A DNA stretch of 64,000 bases from Corynespora cassiicola (GCA_022059125.1 JAEUWY010000008.1:868001-932000); one strand, 5' to 3'; counted from the stretch's first letter, positions 1 through 12,200 are shown. Notes: generated by a model from the letters alone, not told the origin. Program-made: numbers and translations.

Positions 1-32
1 CTTTCTACCTCTCTAGTGTCGATGTTTTGTAT

Positions 33-772
33 TTAAATGGTCGGATTGTCTTCTGGGCGCTTCCAAACCCTATATGCTATAATGCCCCACCATGTTCGCC
101 AGATACCTCTGGCACCATCAGCATTTCCAACTATTTTCTGTGGGGTTTTGGGCATCTTCCAGCCGATAAGAAGAAGAGAAGAAAAACCAAAGATAGCCAG
201 CGCCCAAAAAGACCATTGAGTGCTGCCAGTGGCTGATACAAGGCCGCCACCGATCACAGGTCCGAAGCACGGACCAAGGTTCGTGGCAGCAAGCGTTGGA
301 GCCAGAATCTTGCCTCGCTCAGCTGGGATGCTGATGTCGGCAACAACGGCATAAGCGATAGACATTACGGCTGATCCACCTATGCTTTGAAGTGCTCTCA
401 AGGACAGCAGTACTGCATAGTTGTGCCTATTGAATGCAAGGCCCAAGCTTGCGGCGCAGTAAATAAGGAATGTCAAAAGCAGGGTTGGCCGGCGACCAAG
501 TGTATCCGACAGCGGTGCAAAAAGGCAGACAAGATGGCTTGCAAGACTACATAAAAGGTAATGGTAAGGTTGATACCTTGAATGGACGTATTGTATTGTT
601 TGCTCAATGGCTCGATAAGTAGAAGATGAGTGTTCGCAGTTAAGGAGGATGCGAAGGCTAGGTACCCAAGGAGATAGGTAATGTATGCCCTTCCTTTTGG
701 TTTGATTGATGATAATGGGGGAAGAGGCGCATACGGCAAATAAACGACTTGATTTGGGTCCATTTTGGACAT
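33..772 (-). pseudogene. MFS transporter, frameshifted and partial
   Basis: This is the N-terminal half of a major facilitator superfamily transporter. The start is the ATG at 772 (MSKMDPNQ). The first frame carries helix 1 and the start of helix 2 (ITFYVVLQAI). It then shifts into the frame with the MFS loop 2-3 motif APLSDTLGRRP and helices 3-6, including the motif PVIGGGL. The break is at a five-base A run on the + strand (about 519-523). A single missing base explains it (A-I-L-S-A-[L]-F-A-P) and no intron fits. The second frame stops at 33-35 after about 245 residues in all, while the family usually has 450-550 residues and 12-14 helices. The rest may lie beyond the window behind an intron or may be lost. 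A sequencing error in the homopolymer would give the same picture. Closest type by eye: DHA1-like drug/H+ antiporters. Confidence 0.75.
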
Positions 773-1198
773 GTTTCGGTAGATGAAGAAGTGTAAGTGG
801 CAAAGCTTGTAACGCGATCAAATAGACGAAGCCGGCGTCACTGTTCAGAATTTGATTCCATGGTAAATTGGATCACGTTTCTGCACCGATATTCCCTGTA
901 CGAGGAATGAAGTGGTTTCCAATAAAGGTAGCTGCATCAATAGAACCCTAAGATACACTGAAAACGGACAAAACATATATGTGATTATGATATATTGGGA
1001 GATGAAACAAAACAAATCAGTATCCAACGCACTTTTTGGTTGTGCGCCATGTTAGTCATATCAGTTGGTTCCACAAAGAACCCGGATATGAAAGCAAAGG
1101 AGTAGTCGCTCGGTCCTCCACCTGCGCCCCTCTCTCCACCTCCGCAAATTGATAACGTCGATAAGGTCTCAGTACAGAGACAATCCAACATCTCTAAG
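773..1198. other. intergenic, AT-rich
   Basis: This gap separates the divergent MFS remnant and the kinase-like gene. No coding frame, RNA gene or repeat is visible. It presumably holds the promoter of the gene starting at 1199. Confidence 0.6.
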
Positions 1199-2509
1199 AT
1201 GGCAGATATTTCTATATGGAATCAGGAGATTACGATACCACAGACTGTCATTTCCTTCGTCGATGAAAATGTCGCCAAATGTACGTGCGCCAATAGCTGT
1301 GCTGTCGGAATGTTTTTATAGTTCAGGATTCACAAATTCCAGAAAACTCATATGCTGACAGTGTCACCTAGATTTTCCTCAAGGCTCATTTCTCGAGGGT
1401 ATATCACCACACGGTGCCTCCTATTGGACGAGAACTGCAAAGATTAGGACGATTGACCCGAAGGGCAACCTACGATCATATTTTCTGAAGGTAATTTTCC
1501 CGGCTGAAATACATAAGAATGGCTCCAAATCCTTTGATAGGTATCCGAAGGTGATACCGGCAAAGGTATGATGCTTGGGGAGTTCTACTCGATGTCAGCT
1601 CTTCATAATGCTGTGCCAGACTTTACACCAAAGCCAATTGGATGGGGAAGCTACGCAAAGCTACCAGAAGTACACTTCTTTCTCTGCGAGTTCCACGAAA
1701 TGACTGGAGATGTCCCAGATAAATCGGGACTGCCAAAGAAGGTTGCTCAGCTGCACAAGAATGCAGTTTCGAAATCAGGAAAATTCGGATTCCCGGTAAC
1801 AACATATCAGGGAAGGCTATCTCAAGATACAACAGAGTGCAGCACCTGGGAAGAAAGCTTTTCGCGGGGTATACGGCGCTTTTTCGAACATGAGGAAAAG
1901 GCTCAAGGTTACGACGAGGATATGAGCCAACTTCGTCAGGCTATCATGGAGAAGGTGATTCCAAGGCTTTTGCGGCCCCTAGAGAGCGAAGGTAAAAGTG
2001 TAGTTCCATGTCTGGTTCATGGCGACATGTGGGATGGAAATACGGCTGTGGATGCAGCCACCGATCTTCCCATCGTTTTCGACGCATGCTCTTCGTATGC
2101 ACACCACGAGTGTAAGCATCATAAAACTGATAGGCCTTTTCTCGAATGAATGATTCTGATGATCGTCTAGATGAACTAGCGCCATGGCGGCCGAAGCGCC
2201 ACACGATTGGAGAGTCATATGTGGCGGAGTATCTCAAGCATATGCCAAAGTCAGAGCCGACAGAAGAATTTTATGATCGTAATGCTCTATACTGCATGTA
2301 AGGACTCGACAGCTGGTATCATGAAAAAGCTGTCTAATTGTTTTGTAGAAGATTCAACCTTTGCTCCTCGGCCCTTTATCCGGGAAACCTACGATTCCGC
2401 GACATGTAAGAGCACCTTTTTGCAATCATTCTTTCAAACTAAATTACCTAGTGTAAAAGAGGATATGAGGACATTGGTGGCCAAATTTTCCGGTTCAACG
2501 ACTTTTTAG
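1199..2509 (+). CDS. fructosamine/ketosamine-3-kinase family protein
   Basis: Six exons, 1199-1280, 1372-1490, 1541-2111, 2171-2297, 2349-2405 and 2452-2509, join in frame to 337 residues. All five introns have GT..AG ends. The start is the ATG of MADISIWNQE. The fold is the APH/choline-kinase-like FN3K family. Visible motifs are HGASYWTRTAKI (N-lobe, about residues 49-60), KVSEGDTGKGMMLGEF (about 67-82), the catalytic HGDMWDGN near residue 222, and FDACSSYAH followed by EYELAPWRP, split by intron 3. The family phosphorylates ketosamines (glycated lysines) so that they can be removed from protein. Many fungal members are of unproven substrate and simply annotated as phosphotransferase. Length matches the family (about 300-340). 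The HGD aspartate and the DxxSSYAHHE segment are intact, so an active enzyme is likely. The next gene, an SDR, converges from the other strand. Confidence 0.88.
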
Positions 2510-3047
2510 GGATGATCCATTGGGTGAGCAAGACGAGAGTAGGGTGTAATCAAATTTAGACATAAATTAGCAAGAAAGGGATTGAATCATTATTTTCTGT
2601 CAAGGGATGTTCAAGGGCTCAGGGTGGGTTGCGATGAGGGCGTACAGTATCAAACCTGATCCATCAACCACTATGCTAGCCTTGATATTTTGTCGAAATT
2701 TTTTTTGGATTAGACTTGGATCTAAGCATTTTATCGCATATTTTATCTCTAGTAAGTATGGTAGGAGAAAAAATATAAGCTGTTCAGAATCCGTGTGGGG
2801 GTGTGCATCATTCTATTGTGCACTGATGCACAATTTAATGAAAACACCAACAGCCATGCCGAAAACAACAAAACTGTCTGGAGATTCGATAAGAGTAAAA
2901 TTTGGAGAATAAAAGCAGCGACTGTGCTGAAATGAGTGACGCCCTGAAGGCGGCGTTTTTAGTAACCAATGGTTTGTACAATTTTGATGTAGAGTGCAAG
3001 AAATCTCAAAAAAAATCATTACCGCTGACTGCATGAAAAACATTCAA
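2510..3047. other. intergenic between convergent genes
   Basis: AT-rich sequence between the 3' ends of the kinase-like gene and the SDR. The reading frames inside have no recognisable content. A short palindromic GC element (GCCCTGAAGGCGGC, about 2941-2954) is the only notable structure. Confidence 0.5.
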
Positions 3048-3863
3048 TCAAGCATTAGCTCCGCCATCTACACTCCATGACGCTCCTGTGACAAAGGAAC
3101 TTCTTTCGCTCAGAAGAAATATGGTCACATCTGCTACCTCTTGTGACTTGCCATCTTGTGGGATAGGAGTCGAGGGAGGGGGAACGAAATCAGGGACCCT
3201 TTTGAGATTTGCCTGGTGTATAGGTGTATCTATAGCTCCACTAAGAAATTTCTCATTAATATCAGCCAAGCAGATAGTTGACGATACATATACTTACGGG
3301 AGCACGCAATTGACTCGAACTCTATCACCTGCATCCTTGGCTGCACTGCGCACCAGTCCTAGAACCGCATGCTTGGAGGCGGAGTAGACTGCACCTTTGG
3401 TGAAACCCTGGAGCGAAAACATGCTTCCAACATGAACGACACTTGCGCCATGGCTCAAGACGCCAGGCCTCACAGCTTCCGAGATAACATTGAAGGCGCC
3501 TCTGACGTTGACGTTCATAACAAGGCCGAATTCATCATCTGAAATATCCCAAATGGAATGAGTACCTAGCTCTTTGCCAGCGGTACCCGCGTGGTTGGCG
3601 ACACCATCTATGCCACCAAAAGTGTTCTTTGTCGTTTCCAAGAACTTGCGAAAGGCTTGGCGATCTGTCACGTCGACTGTCTCGGCAATTACACATTCAG
3701 CCCTGGGATCCAACTCCAAGGAAACACGTTCCAAGGCTGGTCCATTCGTATCGCATATAGCGACGAAAGCTCCCGCTTGAACTAATGTTCTAGCCGTTGC
3801 TAATCCCATGCCGGAGGCAGCGCCAGTGACCAGGTATACCTTTTCTTGAAGGTCGAAGGACAT
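3048..3863 (-). CDS. short-chain dehydrogenase/reductase (SDR)
   Basis: Two exons on the minus strand (3863-3298 and 3240-3048) give 252 residues, a normal classical-SDR size. The 57-base intron has GTAAGT..TTAG ends and joins VNCVLP to GAIDTP. The ATG at 3863 (MSFDLQEKV) was chosen because it lies just before the first beta strand; the frame runs further upstream but has no better start. Motifs: cofactor loop TGAASGMG (about 13-20), DVTD (adenine pocket), NHAG where NNAG/NAAG is usual, catalytic serine in VGSMFS, and YSASK with the catalytic Tyr and Lys. The C-terminus SWSVDGGANA is the usual SDR end. An acidic residue after strand 2 (ICDTN) suggests NAD(H) preference, which is inference. 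Substrate unknown. It is divergent from the NmrA-like gene across 0.94 kb. Confidence 0.9.
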
Positions 3864-4805
3864 TTTCGATGATCGTAGACTGAACAATTTGCTGTATCCT
3901 ACTTTTCGAAACAAAACTGAAGATGTTAAAAACGAAGAGAGTGGTTCACACAATAGCGGATATATTTTATATACAGTGCCAAGCCGCGTCCTGCATCCTG
4001 CTGACGGCGCTAGCGAAAATGATCTGGAAGGAGTCGGGAATCGTAGTCAACTAGCGCGTATCGGATAGCAAGCATTTTCTGCAAGAGCGGATGCGCAGAC
4101 GTCTCATACTACTCATCTAGTTTCTTTCACTCGATTAAAATTCATCCCTACCGTAACGTGTGCGGTGCTGAAGAAGCCGCTGCACCGGCACTAGGCGCCG
4201 TCCACCAATCAGAAAAGGCGGCTACCCAAAGCTGTAAATGTTCCGATAACCTAGTTGCGATGACAACCCAGTGTGTCGTCGCATGATTATATGAAGCTTC
4301 TGATTATGCCCGGGCAGATTATAAGGATGTTCCTGCTACCTGGTTTGCAGAAAGTGGCTAGTTCCGGGAATGAATGCAATGATCGGCACGGCATTCAAAT
4401 TGAGTCTCTCATGTCGCCACAGTGACTTTGAATCCTCCCGTAGAGAACGATATAAAAGGGCAAAATCTCGTATAACAGACCAGAAAAACGTTTTTCATTG
4501 ATCTGATCAAACTTCGAGACATGATAACTAATGGGTGTTGCGCCAAGACGCAAATCAGCGGATGCAAATTTGTATCCGCTCATACGATTATATAGCTCGA
4601 GAAAGCAGGCTTACATCTCTAAATCGAGGCTCTATTGTAAAACCCAATACATCGGACGAATTGAAGCGGAATTTTGATTCTATCAGTGTGTATATAAATT
4701 GTGTCGCACCACATCCCGAACCATCCGTCTTGTCCGTTGATTCTCGCTCCCAAACATCGACCCCTAAAGAAAGTTAACTCCCACGTGCCTCCGTTCAGAG
4801 CTACC
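3864..4805. other. intergenic between divergent SDR and NmrA-like genes
   Basis: Shared upstream region of two NAD(P)-binding proteins transcribed apart. No coding signal. TATA-like stretches occur on both sides (for example TATATTTTATATA near 3960-3972 and TATATAAATTG near 4689-4699), placed sensibly for the two promoters. Confidence 0.5.
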
Positions 4806-5733
4806 ATGCCATCGCGACATATCCTCGTCTTTGGCGGCACCAGTATGCTTCCCCTCGTACAACCGATACTAGGATGATGCTCGATGAGTGATTTGCATCT
4901 GACAGAATTCCAGGTCCCACTGGCCTTGTTTACTGCAACACCGCCTTGGCTGCGGGACACAAACTCACTCTATTCGTTCGGAACCCATCCAAAATCCCTG
5001 AAGATATCTCAAAGAATGTCTCAACCGTAGTTGGCACACTCGAAGATCCAGCAAAAATCGAGGAAGCCGTGGCCTGCGGAGCAGACGTATGCGTCTCGTT
5101 CCTCGGTCCCAATCTCAAAGGCCAAATAAAGGGCCGATACGTATGTAAATCTTTTTTTTCTCGAAACATGACACCCTTGGCGAAACTTCAAAAGATAGAC
5201 TCTTGTGGGTTTGTTCGATCGGGCTTAGCTAGTCTTGCGGCATTTTCTTTTCTGAGCCAAGCACCCAGCATCGCGAGGAACAGCCTTGAGAAACTTTCAA
5301 GTTGCATACATGACTGACCATTGATTTAATATAGCCTGTAGCCGAAGGATACAAGATCATCCTGCCTCTCCTGAGCAAATACAAGTACACTCGCCTCCTC
5401 GCCATTAGCACGCCATCGTACCGCGTTCCGGAGGACAAATTCTCGCTTCTTTTCCGATTCATGGTCTGGTTCATATATCTATTTGTGAACTCAGCGTACA
5501 AGGAGATTACCACGTTTTCCCCTCTAGTTACGTCTGTGCCTGTCGATGAGCTAAAATGGACGCTTTTCAGAGTCCCGCTACTCCAGGATGGCGAAGCAAA
5601 GCCTGTCAAGGCAGCCTATGTTGGAGAGGGTGTTAAAGCCACTTTTCAGAGGAAAGGTATGGCTATTTGGCTGCTGGAGGAAATGGACGAAAACAAGTGG
5701 GTAGGGAAGTGCCCGATGCTTTCGGATGCTTGA
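4806..5733 (+). CDS. NmrA-like / NAD(P)-binding Rossmann protein
   Basis: Three exons (4806-4842, 4914-5140, 5335-5733) join in frame to 220 residues. Intron 1 splits the glycine loop: MPSRHILVFGGTS + PTGLVYC, giving GGTSPTG for the GGTGxxG loop. Exon 2 carries LTLFVRNPSKIP (strand 2 with the Arg that usually contacts NADP phosphate), GTLEDP and the loop VCVSFLGP. Exon 3 has RLLAISTPSYR and a hydrophobic segment MVWFIYLFVN. The family includes NAD(P)H-sensing regulators and atypical reductases that lack the Tyr/Lys catalytic pair, and no YxxxK is seen here. Length is usual for the short branch of the family. Whether it is a sensor or an enzyme cannot be decided. The 3' end faces the carboxylesterase, 164 bases away. 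Confidence 0.82.
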
Positions 5734-5897
5734 ATGTGTTAGTGTAGGCTTTCGCATGTGGTATCTTTGGGAAGGCCTATGTGCATGATGGGTGTGATGG
5801 TCTGAAAATTGGTTTTGACGGGGAATTCAAGTCGTGAAAATCGTGGATTTAATTCCAATTCTAATCGCACTTCTTTTTTTATTTAAAAGTATTGTTG

Positions 5898-7552
5898 TTA
5901 AACGGGGACATCTTTCGATACGCGAAGCCAGAAATCGCATCTCTTTTCCAAGTTTTTGATGGAACCTTGCTTTAAACCCTCTGGTGTTACGAGGAACTGC
6001 TTGCCTTTGCGAACAGAAGGAACACTAGCGATGCTGCTATTGGTTACCTTGTGGGCGTTCGGGTCGCCGGTTTGTATGAAGCTGGCCAAAGCTCCTGCGT
6101 ATCCTTCGTAAGTTAAAGGATCGGCCTTCTGAATTGCATTGACTTGGTTCCACTGCCAGGTAGGTTAGCATCTGATTAAAACAGAAAAAAGGTTACACGT
6201 ACATATTGCACATCGGATGCGTGTTTGGCTGGGCTAATTGTGTACTCAATTAATGACCCCTCATCCGCCTTGTTGGCAAGCCAATACGCAGGGCATGCTA
6301 AGATGAGATCCCGAAAAATCAGCCCAGCTCTGATGTAGGTGGTGTTATAAGTGATCTCCTCCGCAACACCAGACTCGGGGTAATATTCCTTGACTTGCTG
6401 TAATTGCTTCGAAGAAAGGCCTGGAAGATAACCACTGAGCCACGCGTCGAAGCTCGCGACGGACGAGTTGTAACCATTGGATCCTGCAGCGCTTTGGAAG
6501 CCCGGTGGAATAAAGTTTTCTCCTTCGTGCAAGTTGTACGTCGTGAGGATGCTCTCCGCATTGAACTTATTCTTCTTAGAAACGGTCGAAAGCGGTTCCG
6601 TGAGGAAGTCCGTGTCAAGCACTGGCCCCCAAGAGAAGCTTTGCGTGGTGTATTGCTGGCTCGAGGTGATCTTCAAACTTGAATCGCGTAGAGCCTGGAG
6701 ATCAGCATCCTTCAAGCACTGAATCTCATCCGCGGTACCCTTGCAGCCCACGTCTTCAACAATCCGTTCGTAGAGTTTCTCAATTTCGGGATCATCGTAG
6801 GGGTAGGTCTTAGGCCAGAAGGGCGAGCTCGACAATGCCTTTTTGAATAGGCCCTTGCCTCTGTTTCCAGTTGCAATGGTCTGTGCGATCACGCTTCCAC
6901 CACCGGCGGACTGTCCCCAGATTGTGACATTGGACTTGTCGCCTCCGAAATGATGAATGTACTTTTGAATCCAATCCAACGCAGCTCTTTGATCCAAAAG
7001 TCCATTGTTCATGTCTGCTTCAGCATGCTCTGCGACCTTCTTGCCAGCCAAGAACCCGAATACGTTCGTGCGGTAGTTTGAGTACACTACAACGTAGTCA
7101 TTTGACTCGCTCACATTCAGTACCGGGAATCCGGAAGGAGGGATCGTGAAGGATGCGCTGCCCTGAATATATCCGCCGCCGTAGAAAGTCAATAGGACAG
7201 GACGTAGATCTTTCGTGGGCTCCCACGGCCGCGAATACACGCCTAGATATAGACAGTCCTCGGAGCCATTGACAGTGCGCTGAGGGCACATATCAAAGCT
7301 CTGGTCGGTGTTGTACGTTCCATTGATTGGAGTCGGAGGCTGCGGGCGACGAAATCTATTTTGTCCAGCGGTTGATGCGGCGAACGGGATGCGGCGGAAG
7401 TACGTCAGGTCGTATATAGATGATGAAGCGCCTTGGAAAGTGCCGTAATCGAGCGACACGATGGGCCTCCCATTGTCGACAGGAGCTCCGAAGATCAAGC
7501 GAAAGCTCGAAAAAACGACGAATAAGCCGAGAAACCGATCGAGAGACGGCAT
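5898..7552 (-). CDS. secreted type-B carboxylesterase/lipase
   Basis: Two exons on the minus strand (7552-6203 and 6152-5898) give 534 residues. The ATG at 7552 (MPSLDRFLGL) was chosen because the frame above it has no ATG. Residues 1-22 form a signal peptide ending ...LIFG-AP. The alpha/beta-hydrolase landmarks are the oxyanion loop YGGGYIQG (about 124-131), the nucleophile elbow GQSAGG with Ser about 215, LHEGENF with the likely acid, and PAKHASD with the likely catalytic His close to the splice site. EDCLYLGVY is the type-B signature 2. Several NxS/T sites fit secretion. The family hydrolyses esters of varied acids or alcohols; the substrate is not predictable. GQSAG replaces the more common GESAG, a common variant in fungal members. 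The gene converges with the NmrA-like gene. Confidence 0.92.
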
Positions 7553-9090
7553 TTTGGCGGAACTAGGAGACAACAGCTCCGGGTGAAGGTAGCAAAACGC
7601 GTGCCATCCAGAGTCACGGCAGGGTCTGTCATTTTATGTATTGCCGGTTATGTCATGGGCGGCCAGGTTTAGCCTCTTTTCTCCGCAAATTGGTCCTGAA
7701 GCCGGGGTTGCGGGGTCACGAAAACCTGGGAAACCCGACGTTGCGATCCAAGCTCCCTTCGAGCGACAAACTATTCGGCGTATCTTTCGCCGAGAACCCT
7801 GGAAAACGAACATTTTAGGACGGACCGAGCTGCTAGAAATGGGCTGGTGGAAGCTTGGTCGAATTTCTCCGGCGCTTAAGCATTCACCGTGCCGAGGGGG
7901 CTAATCTAGATTGGGGATGGCCACAGGCTGTCCGGAAGTCCAGCCCTCCTAGGTATCGCATGTGACTGAATTGAAATAGCCATCCCGTACTCGAAAATGA
8001 TCTTATTACGCTTAGAATTTTCTTTCGTAGTTCTGTCAAAAGGCGACATTATCTGCTTTCTAGCGCAAACCTCGTATTCTTTCCTAAAACTTTTCTGATT
8101 GCGTTGCAACTAGCCAGGCTGTAGAGGGTAAAGGAAATGAGGTTGGAAAGTTTCCAAATACTGAATGAATAGAAAATGACATTTTTCTGCGATAAATAAG
8201 CAGTCCGGAAGATTAAATTCATGCATATGTTTCTCTTTGTCGCGTTCTATTCCAGAGAAGCCTTATTTGAAGATTTAGGATATGCACTGATCTTCCTATC
8301 TTGTGTTCGTGCAACGTCAATATGCCTGAATTTAAATTTGGAAGAAACTTATCCAATCTCACTGGTGATCTGAATTTCGATATACGGCACATGAAATAAT
8401 GTGATCTATGGATGCTAGGATCGGTGGTATCAGGCCAACGACCGATTATGGTTGTTTTGCGATCCGGAATAATCCAACGACATCAAACGTAACTCAACCT
8501 TTTTAATATCAGAACGCCAAACCAGGCGCTTAAAGGTCAAGGTCAAGTTGGTGTAGATCTTTCGTTCTGTGATTAAAGATGTGCTAAAGAACATAACTAG
8601 TCAGCGTAGTGGAATAACTTAGTTGTTCTACGTACCTTTCTGGTGGATTGGAAGCGAATATAGCCTCTCGAGATTCATAATAATCTCTCGAGAGAACACA
8701 ATAGCGCAGAATCGACTCGAAATCTCGGTGCCTTGTAGCAAGTGGGCCCTGGCGCAGACTTTTCTGATGCAAGAAACTCTAGCTGAGCTTCTAGAGCATG
8801 AGCCTAGTCTTTTCATGGTTGCAGATGCCTTGTTGAATAGCGCTTTATCAGCACGGTTATGCGGACACTCTTCAAGATCTGAAACTGCAACGGGAAAATC
8901 CGTCCCTATCATTTGAAACTCGCTAGTCTGAAGCTTCAGCGGTATTGTATGCAGTGCTGCTGTCAGCTGGAGCGCGCTCGCCGTGTGAAGGGCAAGAATA
9001 AAGGAAAAGGCATTGGTAATTCAGTAAAGCGAGGGCCATACTCGAACTTGCTCATCGCCCCGACTCTGGAGCGGCCCCAAAAAAACTCCA
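7553..9090. other. gene-poor DNA upstream of the esterase
   Basis: No supported coding region. A small inverted repeat (CCAGGTTT at 7663-7670, AAACCTGG at 7722-7729) lies just upstream of the esterase start. Two frames at 8623-8916 (one on each strand, about 95 residues) have no recognisable content. Confidence 0.5.
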
Positions 9091-9187
9091 AAAAATTGTG
9101 CTTCTCTTTGATTGAGCGTGTCATCCTTAGTGCAGGGGCCATGCTAATCTTCTCTGTATTTTCTCAAATGACCAGATGCCCGAAGGC
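9091..9187 (-). ncRNA. U6: U6 spliceosomal snRNA
   Basis: The minus strand reads as a U6 snRNA. It has a 5' stem-loop GCC-TTCG-GGC (9187-9178) and then the invariant ACAGAGA box inside AATACAGAGAAGATTAGC, the segment that pairs with the 5' splice site. Next come CATGGCCCCTGCACTAAGGATGAC (quoted here as CATGGCCCC and CTAAGGATGAC) with the U4-pairing and internal stem-loop regions, then CACGCTCAATC and AAAGAGAAGCACAA. The gene ends in a run of six T, the RNA polymerase III terminator and the U-tail for Lsm2-8. Length about 97 nt matches fungal U6. The start is set by the stem-loop and by a TATA box 23-29 bases upstream. It stands alone in a gene-poor region. Confidence 0.95.
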
Positions 9188-9209
9188 GAAAGGGACTGTT
9201 TTTACGCCG

Positions 9210-9216
9210 TATATAT
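9210..9216 (-). promoter_or_regulatory. TATA box of the U6 gene
   Basis: TATATAT on the minus strand lies 23-29 bases before the inferred U6 5' end. This is the spacing expected for a TATA-dependent RNA polymerase III promoter. Confidence 0.7.
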
Positions 9217-12200
9217 AGGGAAATATTGATAGCCAGGTGTTTTGCTCACGGGGTATGAGTAAGGCTTAGCGCGGGTCGACGAGGCAGCTACCCCCGGGGC
9301 TCTGCCCAGGGCAGCAGGTGGCGTACCAACGGGCCAGGCTCCACGATGACACAACATGGAAAGCGACAGCTCATAGACAGTCAATCTGCGCTCCAGCTCC
9401 CCTTTTCCCCTCCGCAAGTTCACTCAAGGATTGGATCATGACATTCATCAAGGTGGGCTCATGCATAGGAACAGCATCATCATCATCAACTCATCCCGTG
9501 CACGAAATATCCCAGGCTTGGGTTCCATAAAACAGGAGCACTGTATGCGGCACTTTACGACCATGAGAGAGCCCTACATGGCTTCTACACTGACAGCAAG
9601 CAGATGGCAAACTCTTCTCTGGGATCGTCATGATGCCTAGGTACTCGTGCACACGTGCGCCCCGAATATTCGTGGCTCCCCGAAGAGATACAGCACGACA
9701 TATTCGCATAATTGATCCAGATATACCTGAAGAGAAACGCCTTCGTGGCCGTTCAGCACCTCAATGCAAGCGGACATCAGAGATCGTCATGCTCTTGGAA
9801 AAAACCTCTGCGGCGCAGTAAAGGGCCCGTGGGCTTCATGATAGTGAGGCTCCCTCTCCCCCAATTAAAATTTTGTTTGTGCGAAAAATTGCTACCAAAC
9901 AAGGAGCCACCGGTCTGCGGCCAAAGCACAGTGTTGCCGCTGTACTACGAGCGCACGAGTCGATACTTTATTGTGCCCTTGATTTCGCCTATCTTTTTGC
10001 GACACTTGTATGTTTATGGACAATAATAGCCATACATATTGGATGCAAAGCCGCTGCGCTTTAAATTGGGTGGTTGCTAGGGCCGTCACCAACGCGGAGG
10101 GGGGCGGCTTCAGGGTCGGGTCTCTCGCTCAAACTCGACTCTCAAGCCCCATCCCCACCACCTTCTGCGACACCACTTGCACCACAGGAAAAAAACCCCT
10201 ACATCTTCTTTCCATGCTTCATTTGACATGCGAGAGGTTGGTGCAGACTGTGTAAAGAAGCAGAAGCTTGCATCACTCGAAGGAGAATGTCCGGGATGTG
10301 GGTGTGCCGCCCTCTGATGGTGGGCTCCAGGCTTGAAAGTAGGCCTATCCAATGCGACAATACAAAAAATACATCCTTAAGCTCACAAAAGTATTTCAGG
10401 GACACGAACGAGCGTGTTCAGCGATGCTGCTGTCTCCCATGGACGGCGAAACTCCACGAGAAGACACACAACCTCCGCTTTGACGGCCCGAGGCAACAGG
10501 AATGCCATGAGCCTCCCATGAAATGCAACTGGCTTGGAAGCTATTAAAAAGACCGGGGGTTATTTTTAAAATTGTTTTTCCCGCTGGAAACCTCCTCTCC
10601 AGCGCTGAGGGCTCCCAGAGACAGCTGGTACGGTCGTCAAGGCGGGTTTACAACCAAAAACATCGTACCATCACCCACGCCCTTAAAACCTAACAATCTG
10701 TTTTATTAGAGGTTCTAGTGCAATGCGAAGGAAGCCCTTTCGCTTCTAGCTCACGAAAATGCACCATATCGTTGGTAGTCGGCAGTTGCGGTCATCGCCT
10801 ATGTCCTAAAGCCCAAACAGCTTGCTAAGGAAATGCGGCTCTTGCATGGAGAGGCATGTTCACGTAGACGCCAACTTTGCAATACCTGGAAAACGCAAGA
10901 TCCGATCACAAAATATGAGCGGCTAGCATACGAGCGAGCGAGAGAGTATGCTATCGACTGCCGAGCCCATAGCGTAGCCTATATGTCCGCGATATATTCC
11001 ACTCCGGGCAGAAACCATAACTGCAGCGCAGACCGATGACGGTTCTTTCGAGAGAAGGCGCATTTATTGATGGGGAACTATGCGCCTCCGCAAAAAATTG
11101 ACACCGAACACCTGAGAGTATATGGCTCCCGCGTTGGAGGATTGGAAAAGCAGGCTACTTAGATAAAACTTTCCCTTGGAGCACTTACATACGCTATTAA
11201 CCAGGTATGTTGCTGGCGGCCGCTCTCTTGAAGTGGATACAATATTCTACATCCAAGATCAACCGAGACAAGCTTACATCATGGTCCTTGAACGATGAGA
11301 GGATTGCATACTCGACTTTGAATACCCGACAAATCGTACCAGAGGTTAGGAAATAAGGTCATGCCGCATGAATTCTCGCGACTCCGAGGATAGCGTCGAA
11401 TTAGGCCGTGTTAATGATGGCCATGGCCCCGATGGCCGTTTTGCTCGTCCCACAAGGAACCGATACCGAAACTTTAGAGCGGCTTTTATCTGGAGAAAGA
11501 GAAAGAAAACTGCGGGTACATGCTAACGTGTGCTGCGGGACCACATAAAATTTCCAATCAATGGAACAATATATACTTTAAGAACCGGAAGGAGCCACAA
11601 GGTCTAAGAAAAGTCCTCAATTTCCAGAGAAGTGCGGGATTCCATTAGGTCCGGTAACGCCTCGGCTATCCAGCTTTCCAGGTATTCCAGGAACCAAATA
11701 AGGGGACGGAGGGCCAGTTTTATCCATCAAAGGCAGGAAATATGAGATCATGGACGAAAAAGAGAGGCCCTTGTGATGAATTGACCCAGCCACATCCAAG
11801 CTTTGAACGCACCGAAAGTGGGAAACACCCTAAGACCTGAAGTTTCAGGCTACGATAAAAGTCCACTCGTTCAAAATCTGCACAACAGCCCTATGGCTCG
11901 CTCAAGGAACAGTCCAACGGATCCAAATTCGTAATGGAATCACCCAAGGTGATACTTCTTCATCCATACAATATTTATTCGCTGCTTTCCATCGACTATG
12001 TCCTTGAGTAGCCATGAAGCCCTAAAGCCTGCTGAATGCTTGGGGTAGCGCGATTCTTGTCTTGAGATATCGCCCAGATCTCGGTCCAGATGTGTTGCAA
12101 CAAGACCAATTCACCGGAGGCTTATGTAATCGCGGTCGAGATATACTGGGTGAGCGGAGATGGGACTTGTACTCACGACAGCCTTTTCTTGCTCCAGTCG

